Assembly (NCBI RefSeq): GCF_007341385.1
Contig: NZ_VJYD01000001.1
Location: forward strand, 434,001-498,000
From: Flavobacterium daemonense
GTDB taxonomy: Bacteria > Bacteroidota > Bacteroidia > Flavobacteriales > Flavobacteriaceae
DNA length: 64,000 bases
Direction of reading: 5' to 3'
This document shows, in pieces, positions 9,171 to 18,736 of the stretch (position 1 is the first letter of the stretch; every line of letters begins with the position of its first letter). The notes under the pieces are model-generated. The model was not told the DNA's origin. It searched no databases and saw only the letters and a program-made list of their open reading frames with translations. A program made the translations under genes and the position numbers.

Positions 9171-9216
9171 AAATTAATTAGTTATTTTTAATTGATTTAT
9201 AACCAAATACCACAAT

Positions 9217-9603
9217 ATGAACGGAAATTTACTTTTAAGAATTGCAGTTTCGATTATTCTCCTTACACATTCTATTTTCGGAATGTTTAATAATGGCATA
9301 AACGACTTTGGGAATTTATTTTTAAACCAAATTGGTTTTGCTCCTTTTGGTGTTTTTCTGGCTTGGAGCATCAAATTATCACATGTTGTTGCGGCAATTC
9401 TTTTGCTTCTTAATAAATATGTAAAGCTCGCAGGTTTTGTAACGATTTTTGTTTTGTTGATGGGAATTGTTTTGGTCCATTTTAAAGAAGGCTGGTTTGT
9501 TGTGGGCGGAGGAAGAAATGGAGTTGAATACAACTTTTTACTAATCGTTGTTTTATTGGCGATTATGTTTCCGAATGGTTTTAAAAAAGTACAATCTAAT
9601 TAA
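9217..9603 (+). CDS. DoxX-like membrane protein
   Basis: This is a 128-residue protein with four predicted membrane helices (RIAVSIILLTHSIF, APFGVFLAWSIKLSHVVAAILLLL, LAGFVTIFVLLMGIVLV, NFLLIVVLLAIMF). The length and the LARxxxxxxFLxxG-like opening fit the DoxX family. Family members are thought to have redox or membrane-associated roles, without a settled function. It sits 8 bp before the DUF3667 gene and is probably co-transcribed with it. Confidence 0.8.
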   Translation: MNGNLLLRIAVSIILLTHSIFGMFNNGINDFGNLFLNQIGFAPFGVFLAWSIKLSHVVAAILLLLNKYVKLAGFVTIFVLLMGIVLVHFKEGWFVVGGGRNGVEYNFLLIVVLLAIMFPNGFKKVQSN

Positions 9604-9611
9604 ATAGTATT

Positions 9612-10346
9612 ATGGAAATTCTTTGTAAAAATTGCCATCATATTTTTACCGGCCACTATTGCAGCAACTGCGGACAACCTGCAGCAACTCATAAAATAAA
9701 CATTCATTTTTTATGGCATGATATTCAGCACGGGTTGTTGCATTTCGATAAAGGAATTACGTATTCGTTAAAACAGCTTTTTACAAGACCAGGACATACG
9801 GTTCGTGAATTTATTGAAGGAAAACGTGTCAGGCATTTTAAACCGCTTTCTTTAGTTGTGGTTTTGGCAACGCTTTATGGCGTGCTATATCATTATTTTC
9901 ATATCAATACTTTTCCGGACAAAGGAGATAACACCTTAGATTACAATGAATTCAATGAATGGGTGGCGACACATTTTTCGTGGGTTACGATTGCTACAAT
10001 TCCAATTTACACCATCGGAACTTATATTGTATTTCGAAAACAGGGATATAATTTTGTTGAATTTTTTGTATTGAATACTTTTAAGGCTTCACAAAGGCTT
10101 TTTGTCCAAATCCTGACATTCCCAATATTGTTTTATTTGAATGGTACGCCAGCAATTCAGAAATTTTCATCTGTAACCTATTTCATCGGACTTGTATTGA
10201 TATTTTGGACAAATATTCAGTTTTTCAATAAAATTTCAATAGTAAAAGCTTTCTTTTTAAGCATATTGAGTCACATTATATTTTTGATTTGCTTTTTTAT
10301 CATCGCGGCAATCGTGCTTGCAATCATGGGAAAAATGCCTGTCTAA
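9612..10346 (+). CDS. DUF3667 membrane protein with N-terminal zinc ribbon
   Basis: This is a 244-residue protein. The first 25 residues are a four-cysteine zinc ribbon (CKNCHHIFTGHYCSNCGQ), followed by the DUF3667 signature (FDKGITYSLKQLFTRPGHTVREFIEGKRVRHFKPLSL). At least four hydrophobic helices lie downstream. The family is common in flavobacteria and its function is unknown. A bidirectional terminator follows. Confidence 0.85.
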   Translation: MEILCKNCHHIFTGHYCSNCGQPAATHKINIHFLWHDIQHGLLHFDKGITYSLKQLFTRPGHTVREFIEGKRVRHFKPLSLVVVLATLYGVLYHYFHINTFPDKGDNTLDYNEFNEWVATHFSWVTIATIPIYTIGTYIVFRKQGYNFVEFFVLNTFKASQRLFVQILTFPILFYLNGTPAIQKFSSVTYFIGLVLIFWTNIQFFNKISIVKAFFLSILSHIIFLICFFIIAAIVLAIMGKMPV

Positions 10347-10360
10347 AAAGTTATTTTGAT

Positions 10361-10397
10361 AAAAAAAAGAGGTTCAGCTGAACTGAACCTCTTTTCT
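10361..10397. terminator. Bidirectional terminator
   Basis: A perfect 13-bp stem (AAAAGAGGTTCAG / CTGAACCTCTTTT) with a 5-nt loop lies between the DUF3667 gene and the convergent ccs gene. It has an A-tract on one side and Ts on the other. Confidence 0.85.
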
Positions 10398-10424
10398 ATG
10401 TGAATTAATAATAACCGAAATACA

Positions 10425-13400
10425 TTATTTGTTCTTCACTTTTTTTGTTTTATAGTACTTTCTATATTTTGGATATGTTATAGCACCAATTAATGCAATT
10501 GTTCCCATTGAATAATAAATCCAGTTTAGAGAATGCGCCTCTCCGCTTGCGTAAGAATGCAGACCCACTAAATGGAAGTTTACTCCATAATACGTAAACA
10601 AAATCGAAATAAAACCAAACATCGTCATTAAATTGAAAATCCATTTTCCGCGTAAAGCTGGTACAAAACGAGCGTGAATTATAAACGCATAAACCATGAT
10701 TGAGATTAAAGCCCAAGTTTCTTTTGGATCCCAACCCCAGTAACGTCCCCAACTTTCGTTTGCCCATTGTCCACCCAAGAAGTTTCCAATAGTCAACATG
10801 ATCAAACCAATAGTAATAGACATTTCGTTTATATAGGTTATCTCTTTAATGTTCAGTTCCATTTTAGCTTTGTTTTTCTCTGTTGTAAAGAAAATCAATA
10901 CTAAAGCCACAAAACCTAAGATCATTCCTAATGCCGTTGGACCATAACTAGCAACAATAACCGCAACGTGAATCATTAACCAATATGAATTAAGAACAGG
11001 CTGTAAGTTTGCAATCTCTGGATCAATCCAGTTTGCATTTGCCGCCATGAAAATCATCGCCGTCACAAATGCTGCTGATGCAACCGTAAGTTTTGATTTT
11101 CTGTCAAAAGCCAATCCGAAAAACATTGTTGACCAAGCTACATATACAATAGCTTCATAAGCATTACTCCAAGGTGCATGCCCTGAAATGTACCAACGTG
11201 CAATTAATATTATCGTATGAAGTACAAATATTAAACCTATCAATATATGAAAACCATTTACAGTGATTCGTAACCATTTTTTATCGAAAAATATACTGAA
11301 AAGTGTAAAAATCAACATAAAGATTCCTGAAAGAGAATACCAATAAAACATTTTAGGTAAAATATTATAGGTATTATAAGCAATCTCTAAATCAATTTTT
11401 TGCTCGCTTGGGCGAACTTTTGCTCCAAATTTCTTTTGGAAACCATTAATGCTTTCTACTAATTGATCAGCAGTATCCCAATTTTTAGAAATAGAACCGT
11501 TGTTTAAAGCACTAAAATATAACGGAAGAATTTGTTTTACATAAGTAGAATCCATTCCTTTAAAACCACTATTTTCACGCTCTAAGAAAGAAACCCATTT
11601 ATTATTTGGATCATTTGGAATTGGGAAAATTTTCAAAATACTACCACTTAAAGCAGATTCCATCAAGTTTACTTTTTTATCTGTTTCGATAAAATCTTTC
11701 TCAAACTGATTTGGATTTCCAGCTTTATAAGCATCATCTAAATATGGCGATAATTTATAATTTCCGTTTTCATCGAAAAATTTCACAAAAGGAGCATATT
11801 GATCTTTAGAATCAATTCCGATTATTTTACGAATACTGTCATTTCCCATCTTAATATAAATAATCGGGATCTGTATCCAAACCTGAGCGTATTGCGTCAT
11901 CGACAAAAATACCTGATCAGAATTCATTCCGTTGTACGTATCGCTATGGCTTACTTTTCTAAGTAATTCAGATGAAAACGTATTAATCGGTTTCATTCTT
12001 CCTCCGGCATCCTGAATAATCAAACGGCCAAATTTAGCAGCATGTGCTTCTGGAGCTTTGTAAATCGTAAGTAATGAATCCAATTGTTTTTGGCTCGGCG
12101 GCGCCACAATATGATTAGCGTGATCGTTTGGATCTGCAGTATGATTATGCTCGTGCGAATGTACATGAGGATTTTGTTGTGCAAAACCACTCAAACCAAT
12201 CATCAAAACAAGAATCGTGATTAATTTTTCTTTCTTCTTTTTAACGTTTTCAAGTTTACGTTTCAAATCACCAAAACGAGAATGTTTTGTAAACATAATG
12301 GCCATTAAACCAATGTAAAGCAGAAAATATCCTAAATAAGTAATATTCGTTCCCCAAGAATCATGATTTACAGATAATACCGTTCCTTTTTCATCTGGAT
12401 CAAATGAAGATTGGAAAAAACGATAGCCTTTATGATCCAAAACGTGGTTCATATATATGTCCGCATCAAAAGTTTCTGTAGAATCCTGAACGGTAACTTT
12501 ACTTTTAAATGCTGAATAACTTTTCTCAGTTCCTGGATATTTGTCGGCAATAAAATCATTTAATCTTATTTTGAAAGGCAAAATATAAGCCTTGCTTCCA
12601 AAGAACAAACTATATTCAATTTTACCAATTTTAACCGTTTGAGGCTCGCCAATACTTCCTTTAGACCCCATTAAACGAACTTCTTTTTCTTGACCATCTG
12701 CTTTAATTTTTACCACTAAAGCATCAGTATGCGATTTTGCTTTAAAATCATTACTTGACTCATAATCAACAGTTCCTTTAACCGCAGGATCTGGAAAAAC
12801 GATTCGGATATCACCAATACTGTAAAGCGAACGCATCATTAAAGGCTGTACATCATCTTTGGTTACATCACCTTGTAATTTATCAGCCATTCGCATAAAT
12901 TTCCCTTCAAATGGCGTTTGAATAGTATATTTTTCTCCAGTTGTATTGATATTGATCGCACCGTCAGTATGTTTATTTAAAGCAAATAAAACGTTGTGAA
13001 TGTTTTGAACTTCACCTTCTTTCAAGTAATGTTCTTCACGCCCGCCTGCTCCGGCTTCAACTAATTTTAAATAAAGCGTTCCTTTTGGATCTGGTTTTAT
13101 GGTTTCTTTCGCTCCCATAATGTAGTTCACATAACTCACTTCGAAAGGCGTTTCGTCAAATTTTCCAGAAAGCGTAAAATCGTTGTTTGTAACCGGCGAC
13201 AGCAAAAGGTTTTTATCAAAAACCCTTCTTTTCATTGCGCCTTTATATTCTCCGTCAGCAAAAACGGTAATAAATGTTTTGTCTGAGTAAATTTGGTTTT
13301 CTGATGCACCTTCGCGAATTGGCATCATTCCTTCATAACTGATATAACGTGTGATGAAAGCTCCTAAAATAATAAAAACAAAGGCAATATGAAGTAAAAA

Positions 13401-13637
13401 AGTTGCCCATTTTTCTTTTTTAAGCAATTGGTAACGCTTAATATTTCCGAAGAAATTAAGCATGAAAACAGCCATTATAGCTTCAAACCACCAAGTATTA
13501 TAGATTAAAATTCGGGCTGTGTCTGTATTGTATTTACTTTCGATAAAAGTTCCAACACCCATTGCAATTGCGAATGTTAAAAAAAGAACGGCCATTAAGC
13601 GTGTAGAAAACAAAAAAGAGAATATTTTTTTATCCAT
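10425..13637 (-). CDS. ccsA: Cytochrome c biogenesis protein, ResB-CcsA fusion
   Basis: This is a 1070-residue fused System II cytochrome c synthase that exports haem and attaches it to apocytochromes c. The N-terminal half is ResB-like: early membrane helices (FSTRLMAVLFLTFAIAMG, FMLNFFGNIKRYQLL, a helix near WATFLLHIAFVFIILGAF), a large periplasmic domain and a fourth helix. A His-rich linker (HVHSHEHNHTADPNDHANH) and a periplasmic segment follow. The CcsA half contains the haem-handling WWD-type motif WGRYWGWDPKETWALI and flanking histidines (HAPWSNAYE, VGLHSYASGEAH). The MDKKIFSFLFS start is preferred over an ATG 20 codons upstream because membrane helix 1 begins there. Confidence 0.93.
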   Translation of the reverse strand: MDKKIFSFLFSTRLMAVLFLTFAIAMGVGTFIESKYNTDTARILIYNTWWFEAIMAVFMLNFFGNIKRYQLLKKEKWATFLLHIAFVFIILGAFITRYISYEGMMPIREGASENQIYSDKTFITVFADGEYKGAMKRRVFDKNLLLSPVTNNDFTLSGKFDETPFEVSYVNYIMGAKETIKPDPKGTLYLKLVEAGAGGREEHYLKEGEVQNIHNVLFALNKHTDGAININTTGEKYTIQTPFEGKFMRMADKLQGDVTKDDVQPLMMRSLYSIGDIRIVFPDPAVKGTVDYESSNDFKAKSHTDALVVKIKADGQEKEVRLMGSKGSIGEPQTVKIGKIEYSLFFGSKAYILPFKIRLNDFIADKYPGTEKSYSAFKSKVTVQDSTETFDADIYMNHVLDHKGYRFFQSSFDPDEKGTVLSVNHDSWGTNITYLGYFLLYIGLMAIMFTKHSRFGDLKRKLENVKKKKEKLITILVLMIGLSGFAQQNPHVHSHEHNHTADPNDHANHIVAPPSQKQLDSLLTIYKAPEAHAAKFGRLIIQDAGGRMKPINTFSSELLRKVSHSDTYNGMNSDQVFLSMTQYAQVWIQIPIIYIKMGNDSIRKIIGIDSKDQYAPFVKFFDENGNYKLSPYLDDAYKAGNPNQFEKDFIETDKKVNLMESALSGSILKIFPIPNDPNNKWVSFLERENSGFKGMDSTYVKQILPLYFSALNNGSISKNWDTADQLVESINGFQKKFGAKVRPSEQKIDLEIAYNTYNILPKMFYWYSLSGIFMLIFTLFSIFFDKKWLRITVNGFHILIGLIFVLHTIILIARWYISGHAPWSNAYEAIVYVAWSTMFFGLAFDRKSKLTVASAAFVTAMIFMAANANWIDPEIANLQPVLNSYWLMIHVAVIVASYGPTALGMILGFVALVLIFFTTEKNKAKMELNIKEITYINEMSITIGLIMLTIGNFLGGQWANESWGRYWGWDPKETWALISIMVYAFIIHARFVPALRGKWIFNLMTMFGFISILFTYYGVNFHLVGLHSYASGEAHSLNWIYYSMGTIALIGAITYPKYRKYYKTKKVKNK

Positions 13638-13801
13638 TTTTGAGGAATTACATTGTATAAAAGTGCCACAAAAGTACTCAAAAATGTTGAGTTCCAATAT
13701 TTGTCATTTGTTAATAAAAACTAAAAAAAGATTCCTTTACAAAGGCATTTTTGCAAATAAAATAAGTTAATTATTACAAATTTCTAAGAAGCAATAATTT
13801 C

Positions 13802-13831
13802 TTTGATTATTGATATTTTTTTTTAGTTTTG
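13802..13831 (+). promoter_or_regulatory. Promoter of the GH28 gene
   Basis: TTTG at 13802-13805, an 18-bp spacer, then TAGTTTTG at 13824-13831 match the Bacteroidetes housekeeping promoter consensus. The predicted start site (about 13838) lies inside the palindromic operator that follows. Confidence 0.7.
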
Positions 13832-13845
13832 TGTAATCGATTACA
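13832..13845. promoter_or_regulatory. LacI-type operator palindrome
   Basis: TGTAATCGATTACA is a perfect 14-bp palindrome with the central CG step typical of LacI/GalR-family operators. It abuts the -7 element and covers the predicted start site, where a bound repressor would block initiation. It probably mediates sugar-dependent induction of the pectinase gene. No LacI gene is in this window. Confidence 0.65.
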
Positions 13846-13951
13846 TTTTGAATTTATGTTTTTTTTAAAGATCTAATTTCCGTTTTTCGTAAAAATAAGA
13901 TCTCCAAAATAAAAATTCAGCTATTAACTATCTCATTTAAAACTACTAAAA

Positions 13952-15637
13952 ATGAAAACCAAAATTTTAAACATTGTACTTTGCCTAGCGCTTTTGGCGT
14001 GTGGATTGCCGTACAAAACTGTTGCACAAAATTCGAAATTGAATGCTTTTTACAGCGATATAGAATTTAAAATGCAAAAAGTGCAAGAGCCTGTAATTCC
14101 AAAAAACAAAGTGAATATTAAAGATTTTGGTGCTGTAAGCGGTGGCTATATTTTAAACACGAAGGCTTTCGCCGACGCTATAGATGCGGTTTCAAAAAAA
14201 GGTGGCGGAAAAGTAATAATTCCTCCGGGAATCTGGCTTACAGGTCCGATTATTTTAAAAAGCAACATTGAGCTTCATGCTGAAACCGGCGCATTGATAA
14301 AATTTTCGACAGATAAAACTTTGTATCCTATTATTGAAACCAGTTTTGAAGGCTTGAATACTTGGCGTTGCATCTCTCCTATTTATGGCAAAAATCTTGA
14401 AAATATTGCCTTTACAGGAAATGGCGTTTGGGATGGTTCAGGCGAAGTTTGGAGACAAGTAAAAAAGAGCAAATTAACAGATAGCCAATGGAAGAAATTT
14501 GTTGCTTCGGGCGGTGTTCTAAATGATAAAAAAGACAGTTGGTATCCATCTGAAACTTTTATGAAAGCATCTGTTGGCGCGGATCAAAATGTTCGTTTGG
14601 ACTTAAAAACAAAAGAACAATTTGAAGAAATCCACGATTTTCTTCGTCCAGTTATGGTCAGCATTCAAAACAGCAAAAGGGTACTTTTTGACGGTCCGGT
14701 TTTTCAAAATTCACCAGCTTGGAATATTCATCCTTTAATGGTTGAAGATTTGATTCTTCGAAATGTTACGGTTCGTAATCCTTGGTATTCTCAAAACGGC
14801 GACGGACTTGATGTTGAATCTTGTAAAAATGTATTGATCGAAAATTCAAGTTTTGATGTGGGTGATGATGCGATTTGCATTAAATCTGGAAAGGATAAAG
14901 ATGGTCGCGACCGAGGTATTCCGTGCGAAAATATCATCGTAAAAAACAACATTGTTTATCATGGACACGGCGGTGTAACGGTTGGAAGCGAGATGTCTGG
15001 AGGCGTAAAAAACCTTCATGTTTCTAATTGTACTTTTATGGGAACTGATGTTGGTTTACGTTTTAAAAGTACACGAGGACGTGGCGGAATCGTTGAAAAC
15101 ATCTTTATTTCTGATATTTATATGACCGATATTCCTTCCCAAGCAATTTCTTTCGATTTATATTACGGAGGAAAATCAATCGCTGAAACATTGGCCGAAG
15201 GCGGAACAAAAGTTGCTAATAAAATGATGCCTGTTACTGCAGAAACACCGCAATTCAAAAATATTTCAATTAAAAATATTACGATTGCTGGTGCTTATCA
15301 AGCGGTATTTTTACAAGGCTTGCCAGAAATGAATCTTGAAAACATCGAAATTTCAAACTTAACAGCAAAAGCTGAAAATGGATTTTCTATTATTGACGCA
15401 AACGGAATTAAAATCAGCAATGCCAAATTAGACATTGAAAAACCAGAAGTTTTCGAAATTTACAACGGAAAAAATATGTCTTTCAAAAATATTGAGTTCA
15501 ATTCAAAATCAGAAAAAGCGATTTCTATTAATGGTGATGTAAGCCAAAATATAGAATTTGCTTCAAATCCAAATTTTGATTTATCTAAAAAGATCTCAGT
15601 TGGCGAAACTGTTCCAAAAGGAGCTGTGAAATTCTAA
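13952..15637 (+). CDS. GH28 family polygalacturonase-type glycoside hydrolase
   Basis: This is a 561-residue exported enzyme with a right-handed beta-helix. The signal sequence contains LALLACG, which also fits a lipobox, so it may be a lipoprotein. GH28 motifs appear in order: QNGDGLD (about residues 280-286, the NTD-type site), VGDDAICIKSG (about 303), GHGGVTVGSE (about 337) and RFKSTRGRGG (about 369). This family cleaves galacturonic acid-containing polysaccharides (polygalacturonase, exo- or rhamno-forms). The gene stands alone, not in a visible polysaccharide utilisation locus, and has its own promoter and operator. Confidence 0.92.
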   Translation: MKTKILNIVLCLALLACGLPYKTVAQNSKLNAFYSDIEFKMQKVQEPVIPKNKVNIKDFGAVSGGYILNTKAFADAIDAVSKKGGGKVIIPPGIWLTGPIILKSNIELHAETGALIKFSTDKTLYPIIETSFEGLNTWRCISPIYGKNLENIAFTGNGVWDGSGEVWRQVKKSKLTDSQWKKFVASGGVLNDKKDSWYPSETFMKASVGADQNVRLDLKTKEQFEEIHDFLRPVMVSIQNSKRVLFDGPVFQNSPAWNIHPLMVEDLILRNVTVRNPWYSQNGDGLDVESCKNVLIENSSFDVGDDAICIKSGKDKDGRDRGIPCENIIVKNNIVYHGHGGVTVGSEMSGGVKNLHVSNCTFMGTDVGLRFKSTRGRGGIVENIFISDIYMTDIPSQAISFDLYYGGKSIAETLAEGGTKVANKMMPVTAETPQFKNISIKNITIAGAYQAVFLQGLPEMNLENIEISNLTAKAENGFSIIDANGIKISNAKLDIEKPEVFEIYNGKNMSFKNIEFNSKSEKAISINGDVSQNIEFASNPNFDLSKKISVGETVPKGAVKF

Positions 15638-15701
15638 AAAGAATAAAATGAGCGTAAATCAGCTTCTAATAGTACGCAGATTAGACTGATTCGCCATCGT
15701 G

Positions 15702-15756
15702 AAAACGCGGATTAAACGGATTTTTAAATTATGAAAATCCGTTTAATCCGCGTTTT
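15702..15756. repeat. Perfect 23-bp stem-loop, intergenic repeat type
   Basis: Two 23-nt arms, AAAACGCGGATTAAACGG... and its exact complement, are separated by 9 nt. The rest of 15638-15857 (GCGTAAATCAGC..., GCAGATTAGACTG) looks like part of the same AATCCGCGTTT dispersed family seen in Bacteroidetes intergenic DNA. It may also serve as a terminator for the GH28 gene. No ORF is present. Confidence 0.75.
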
Positions 15757-15857
15757 TGCAAAACAAATCAGCAAAATCAACGTTTGATTGGTTTAATTGA
15801 GAAGCAAACGAATTAAATCCAAACTGCATTTAAAAAAAATAATGTTAATTTTGTGCT

Positions 15858-16619
15858 ATGATTCAAGTATCGATAATTGGTTCCGGAAATGTGGCACAGC
15901 ATTTAATCAAGGCCTTCATGCAAAGTGAAGCCGTAGAAATTGTACAGGTATTTTCAAGAAAAAAAGAAACTTTATCATCTTTAATCGAATATGAAAAAAT
16001 TGTAAGCGATTTTAATGAACTAATCGAGGCCGATTTATATATTATTTCAGTTTCTGACAATGCAATTCTAGAGGTTTCGCAGCAATTGCCTTTTCAAAAC
16101 CGAATTGTAGTTCATACTTCTGGCGCAGCTTCACTTGATTATTTGGATAACAAAAACAGAAAAGGCGTTTTTTATCCGCTTCAAACATTCTCAAAAAACA
16201 AAGACGTAGATTTTTCAGCTATTCCGATGTGTTTGGAAGCAGAAAACACTTTTGATTTCCGAATCTTAGAAACCGTGGCCAAAAGCATTTCAAACAGCGT
16301 TTTTGCAATAAATTCAGAACAACGAAAAGCACTTCATGCCGCAGCCGTTTTTGTAAACAATTTTACAAATCACTTATATCAAATTGGTCAGGAAATTTGC
16401 GAAGAGCACCGCGTTCCTTTTGAAGTTTTGAAACCTTTGATACAAGAAACTGCTGAAAAAATCAATACTTTAGATCCAATTGACGCCCAAACTGGTCCTG
16501 CAAAACGTCATGATTCAACAACAATACAAGCACATTTGGACTTTTTAACGAATGAAAATCAAAAAAATATTTATAAAATTCTAACACAATCTATTCAAAA
16601 TAATGGCAAAAAGTTATAA
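15858..16619 (+). CDS. Rossmann-fold and DUF2520 domain protein
   Basis: This is a 253-residue protein. The N-terminal NAD(P)-binding Rossmann fold begins VSIIGSGNVAQHL (GxGxxA type). The C-terminal DUF2520 domain (LHAAAVFVNNFTNHLYQIG, TGPAKRHDSTTIQAH) is like 6-phosphogluconate dehydrogenase-type helical domains. It is likely a dehydrogenase or reductase of unknown substrate. A TAATTTTG promoter-like element is only 5 bp before the ATG, suggesting a leaderless or very short leader transcript. It overlaps the next gene by 17 bp. Confidence 0.85.
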   Translation: MIQVSIIGSGNVAQHLIKAFMQSEAVEIVQVFSRKKETLSSLIEYEKIVSDFNELIEADLYIISVSDNAILEVSQQLPFQNRIVVHTSGAASLDYLDNKNRKGVFYPLQTFSKNKDVDFSAIPMCLEAENTFDFRILETVAKSISNSVFAINSEQRKALHAAAVFVNNFTNHLYQIGQEICEEHRVPFEVLKPLIQETAEKINTLDPIDAQTGPAKRHDSTTIQAHLDFLTNENQKNIYKILTQSIQNNGKKL

Positions 16620-17130
16620 AGAAATAATGAATGACATCACAACATTTGTTTTTGATGTTGATGGCGTACTTACAGACAGTTCCGTTTTTGTAACCAATGA
16701 AGGAGAAATGCTTCGCACAATGAACATTCGTGATGGTTTCGCAATGAAAGCGGCGATTGAAAGCGGTTACCATGTCTGCATTATTTCTGGCGGAAGCAAT
16801 GAAGGCGTTCGTATTCGTCTGCAAAATTTAGGTATTTCAGACATTTATTTAGGAACTCCAGATAAAGTGAAAACTTTTAAAGAATACACGGACAACAACA
16901 ATATAAGCCCTGAACAAGTTTTGTATATGGGAGATGATATTCCTGATTTTCATGTAATGAAATTAGTTGGTCTTCCTTCTTGTCCACAAGATGCAAGTCC
17001 GGAAATCAAAAATATTTGTCGTTACATTTCGCACGTAAAAGGCGGACGCGGCGCTGCACGCGATGTAATCGAGCAAGTAATGAAAGTGCAAGGGAAATGG
17101 ATGGAATATTTTAATGGAAAACACGACTAA
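16603..17130 (+). CDS. KdsC-like HAD phosphatase (3-deoxy-D-manno-octulosonate 8-phosphate phosphatase type)
   Basis: This is a 175-residue capless HAD enzyme of the KdsC/YrbI class. Motif I is FDVDGVLTDS, motif II is CIISGGSN, and motif III/IV is LYMGDDIPDFHVM. KdsC removes the phosphate from KDO-8-P in lipopolysaccharide inner-core synthesis. The match to the class is strong, but substrate identity is inferred. The start MAKSYKEIMND overlaps the previous gene by 17 bp; an alternative ATG is eight codons downstream. Confidence 0.87.
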   Translation: MAKSYKEIMNDITTFVFDVDGVLTDSSVFVTNEGEMLRTMNIRDGFAMKAAIESGYHVCIISGGSNEGVRIRLQNLGISDIYLGTPDKVKTFKEYTDNNNISPEQVLYMGDDIPDFHVMKLVGLPSCPQDASPEIKNICRYISHVKGGRGAARDVIEQVMKVQGKWMEYFNGKHD

Positions 17131-17176
17131 TTAATTGTTAATTATGAATTGTAAATTGTAAATTCCTAATTATAAA

Positions 17177-17219
17177 ACCTTTGAACCTTTGCCCCTCTGA
17201 ACCTCAGAACCTCTAAAAA
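17177..17219. repeat. AACCTTTGAACCTCTGAACCT-type low-complexity intergenic repeat
   Basis: Between the KdsC-like gene and the UbiA gene lies a run of degenerate units ACCTTTGAACC / CCTCTGAACCTCAGAACC. It matches the family at 32523-32632 in the opposite reading sense. It is non-coding. Confidence 0.6.
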
Positions 17220-17222
17220 AAA

Positions 17223-18149
17223 ATGAAATACTTAAAACTCGTTCGATACCAAAATTTATTGATGCTTGCTTTTATGCAGGTTTTATTTCGTTATGCATTT
17301 TTAAAACAGCAAAATATTCCGCTTGCTTTGGCAGATTGGCAATATGCTTTGTTGGTTTTGAGTACCGTTTTATTGGCGGCGGCCGGTTATGTAATAAACA
17401 ATATTTTTGATGTTGCAACGGATTCAATCAACAAGCCAAACGATGTCATTATTGGCAAAGGAATTTCTGAAACCAGAGCTTACAACATTTATATCGGATT
17501 AAATATTACCGGAGTCGCAATTGGTTTTTATTTATCAAATGTGATTTTGAGACCGAGTTTTGCGACTATTTTCATTTTAATCGCTTCATTACTCTACTTC
17601 TATTCTACCAGCTTAAAACAAATTATGATTTTGGGCAATTTTATAGTGGCTCTTTTATTGGCTTTAAGCGTTATTATCATCGGGGTTTTTGATTTGTTTC
17701 CGGCGATTGATGCTGAAAATAAAGCCCAAATGGCTAGTCTTTTTTCAATATTGATTGATTATGCGTTATTTGCTTTTATGATCAATTTTGTTCGAGAAAT
17801 AGTTAAAGATATTGAAGATGTAAATGGCGATTACAATCAAGGAATGAATACGTTGCCAATTGCAATTGGGATTAACAGGGCAGCAAAAATTGCTTTAGGA
17901 TTTGCCATTATTCCGTTCATATTATCGTTGCTTTACATCAATGCTTATTTCATGGAAAACAAACTTTTTATCTCCACGATATATAGCTTTATTTTTGTTC
18001 TTGCGCCTTTATTGTATTTTATTGTAAAAATATTCAGTGCAAAATCACAAAAAGAATTTCACCATTTAAGCACGGTTTTAAAACTGATATTGCTTTTCGG
18101 AATTTTATCCATTCTTGTAATTACCCTTAATATTAAGTACAATGCTTAA
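17223..18149 (+). CDS. UbiA-family prenyltransferase, geranylgeranylglycerol-phosphate geranylgeranyltransferase-like
   Basis: This is a 308-residue membrane enzyme with about nine helices. The two aspartate-rich prenyl-diphosphate motifs are NNIFDVATDSINKPND (near residue 60-75) and REIVKDIEDVNGDYNQG (near residue 190-205). The family attaches prenyl chains to acceptors. The closest annotated flavobacterial relatives are called digeranylgeranylglyceryl phosphate synthase-like, but in bacteria the true acceptor is uncertain. It overlaps the maf gene by 8 bp. Confidence 0.85.
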   Translation: MKYLKLVRYQNLLMLAFMQVLFRYAFLKQQNIPLALADWQYALLVLSTVLLAAAGYVINNIFDVATDSINKPNDVIIGKGISETRAYNIYIGLNITGVAIGFYLSNVILRPSFATIFILIASLLYFYSTSLKQIMILGNFIVALLLALSVIIIGVFDLFPAIDAENKAQMASLFSILIDYALFAFMINFVREIVKDIEDVNGDYNQGMNTLPIAIGINRAAKIALGFAIIPFILSLLYINAYFMENKLFISTIYSFIFVLAPLLYFIVKIFSAKSQKEFHHLSTVLKLILLFGILSILVITLNIKYNA

Positions 18150-18726
18150 AGAAAAACTAAAAAAATACACTTTGATTCTAGCATCGGGATCTCCAAGAAG
18201 ACAGCAGTTTTTTAAAGATTTGGATCTTGATTTCGAAATTCGACTAAAAGAGATTGAAGAAGTTTATCCCCCAGAATTAGAAGGCGCTGAAATAACAGAT
18301 TATCTGGCTGCATTAAAAGCTAGCGCATTTGATGGCGAACTCAAAGAAAATGAAATTTTAATTACAAGTGACACCATTGTTTGGCATCAAAATAAAGCTT
18401 TAGGAAAACCTAAAAATGCCGAAGAAGCTTTTGAAATGATCAAATCAATGTCAAATACAACACACGAAGTTTTTACATCAGTTTGTTTTAGAACAGAAAA
18501 TACTTCGACCGTAATAAATGATGTAACAAAAGTAACTTTCAATGCTTTATCAGACGAAGCGATTTTATATTATATCGACAACTATAAACCATATGACAAA
18601 GCTGGTGCTTATGGTATTCAGGAATGGTTTGGTTTTATGGCAGTAGCAAAAGTCGAAGGTTCGTACACCAATGTGATGGGACTTCCAACGGCTAAAGTTT
18701 ACGATTATTTAAGTACTTTAGTATAA
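18142..18726 (+). CDS. maf: Maf-family nucleoside triphosphate pyrophosphatase
   Basis: This is a 194-residue cytosolic protein with the Maf signature ASGSPRRQQFF (residues 14-24), SDTIVWHQNKALGKP and YDKAGAYGIQEWFGF. Maf proteins hydrolyse non-canonical or canonical NTPs (dTTP, UTP, m7GTP) to monophosphates and have been linked to septum formation control. It overlaps the upstream UbiA gene by 8 bp and is 10 bp from the next gene, so it belongs to this operon. Confidence 0.93.
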   Translation: MLKEKLKKYTLILASGSPRRQQFFKDLDLDFEIRLKEIEEVYPPELEGAEITDYLAALKASAFDGELKENEILITSDTIVWHQNKALGKPKNAEEAFEMIKSMSNTTHEVFTSVCFRTENTSTVINDVTKVTFNALSDEAILYYIDNYKPYDKAGAYGIQEWFGFMAVAKVEGSYTNVMGLPTAKVYDYLSTLV

Positions 18727-18736
18727 AAATTACTTT

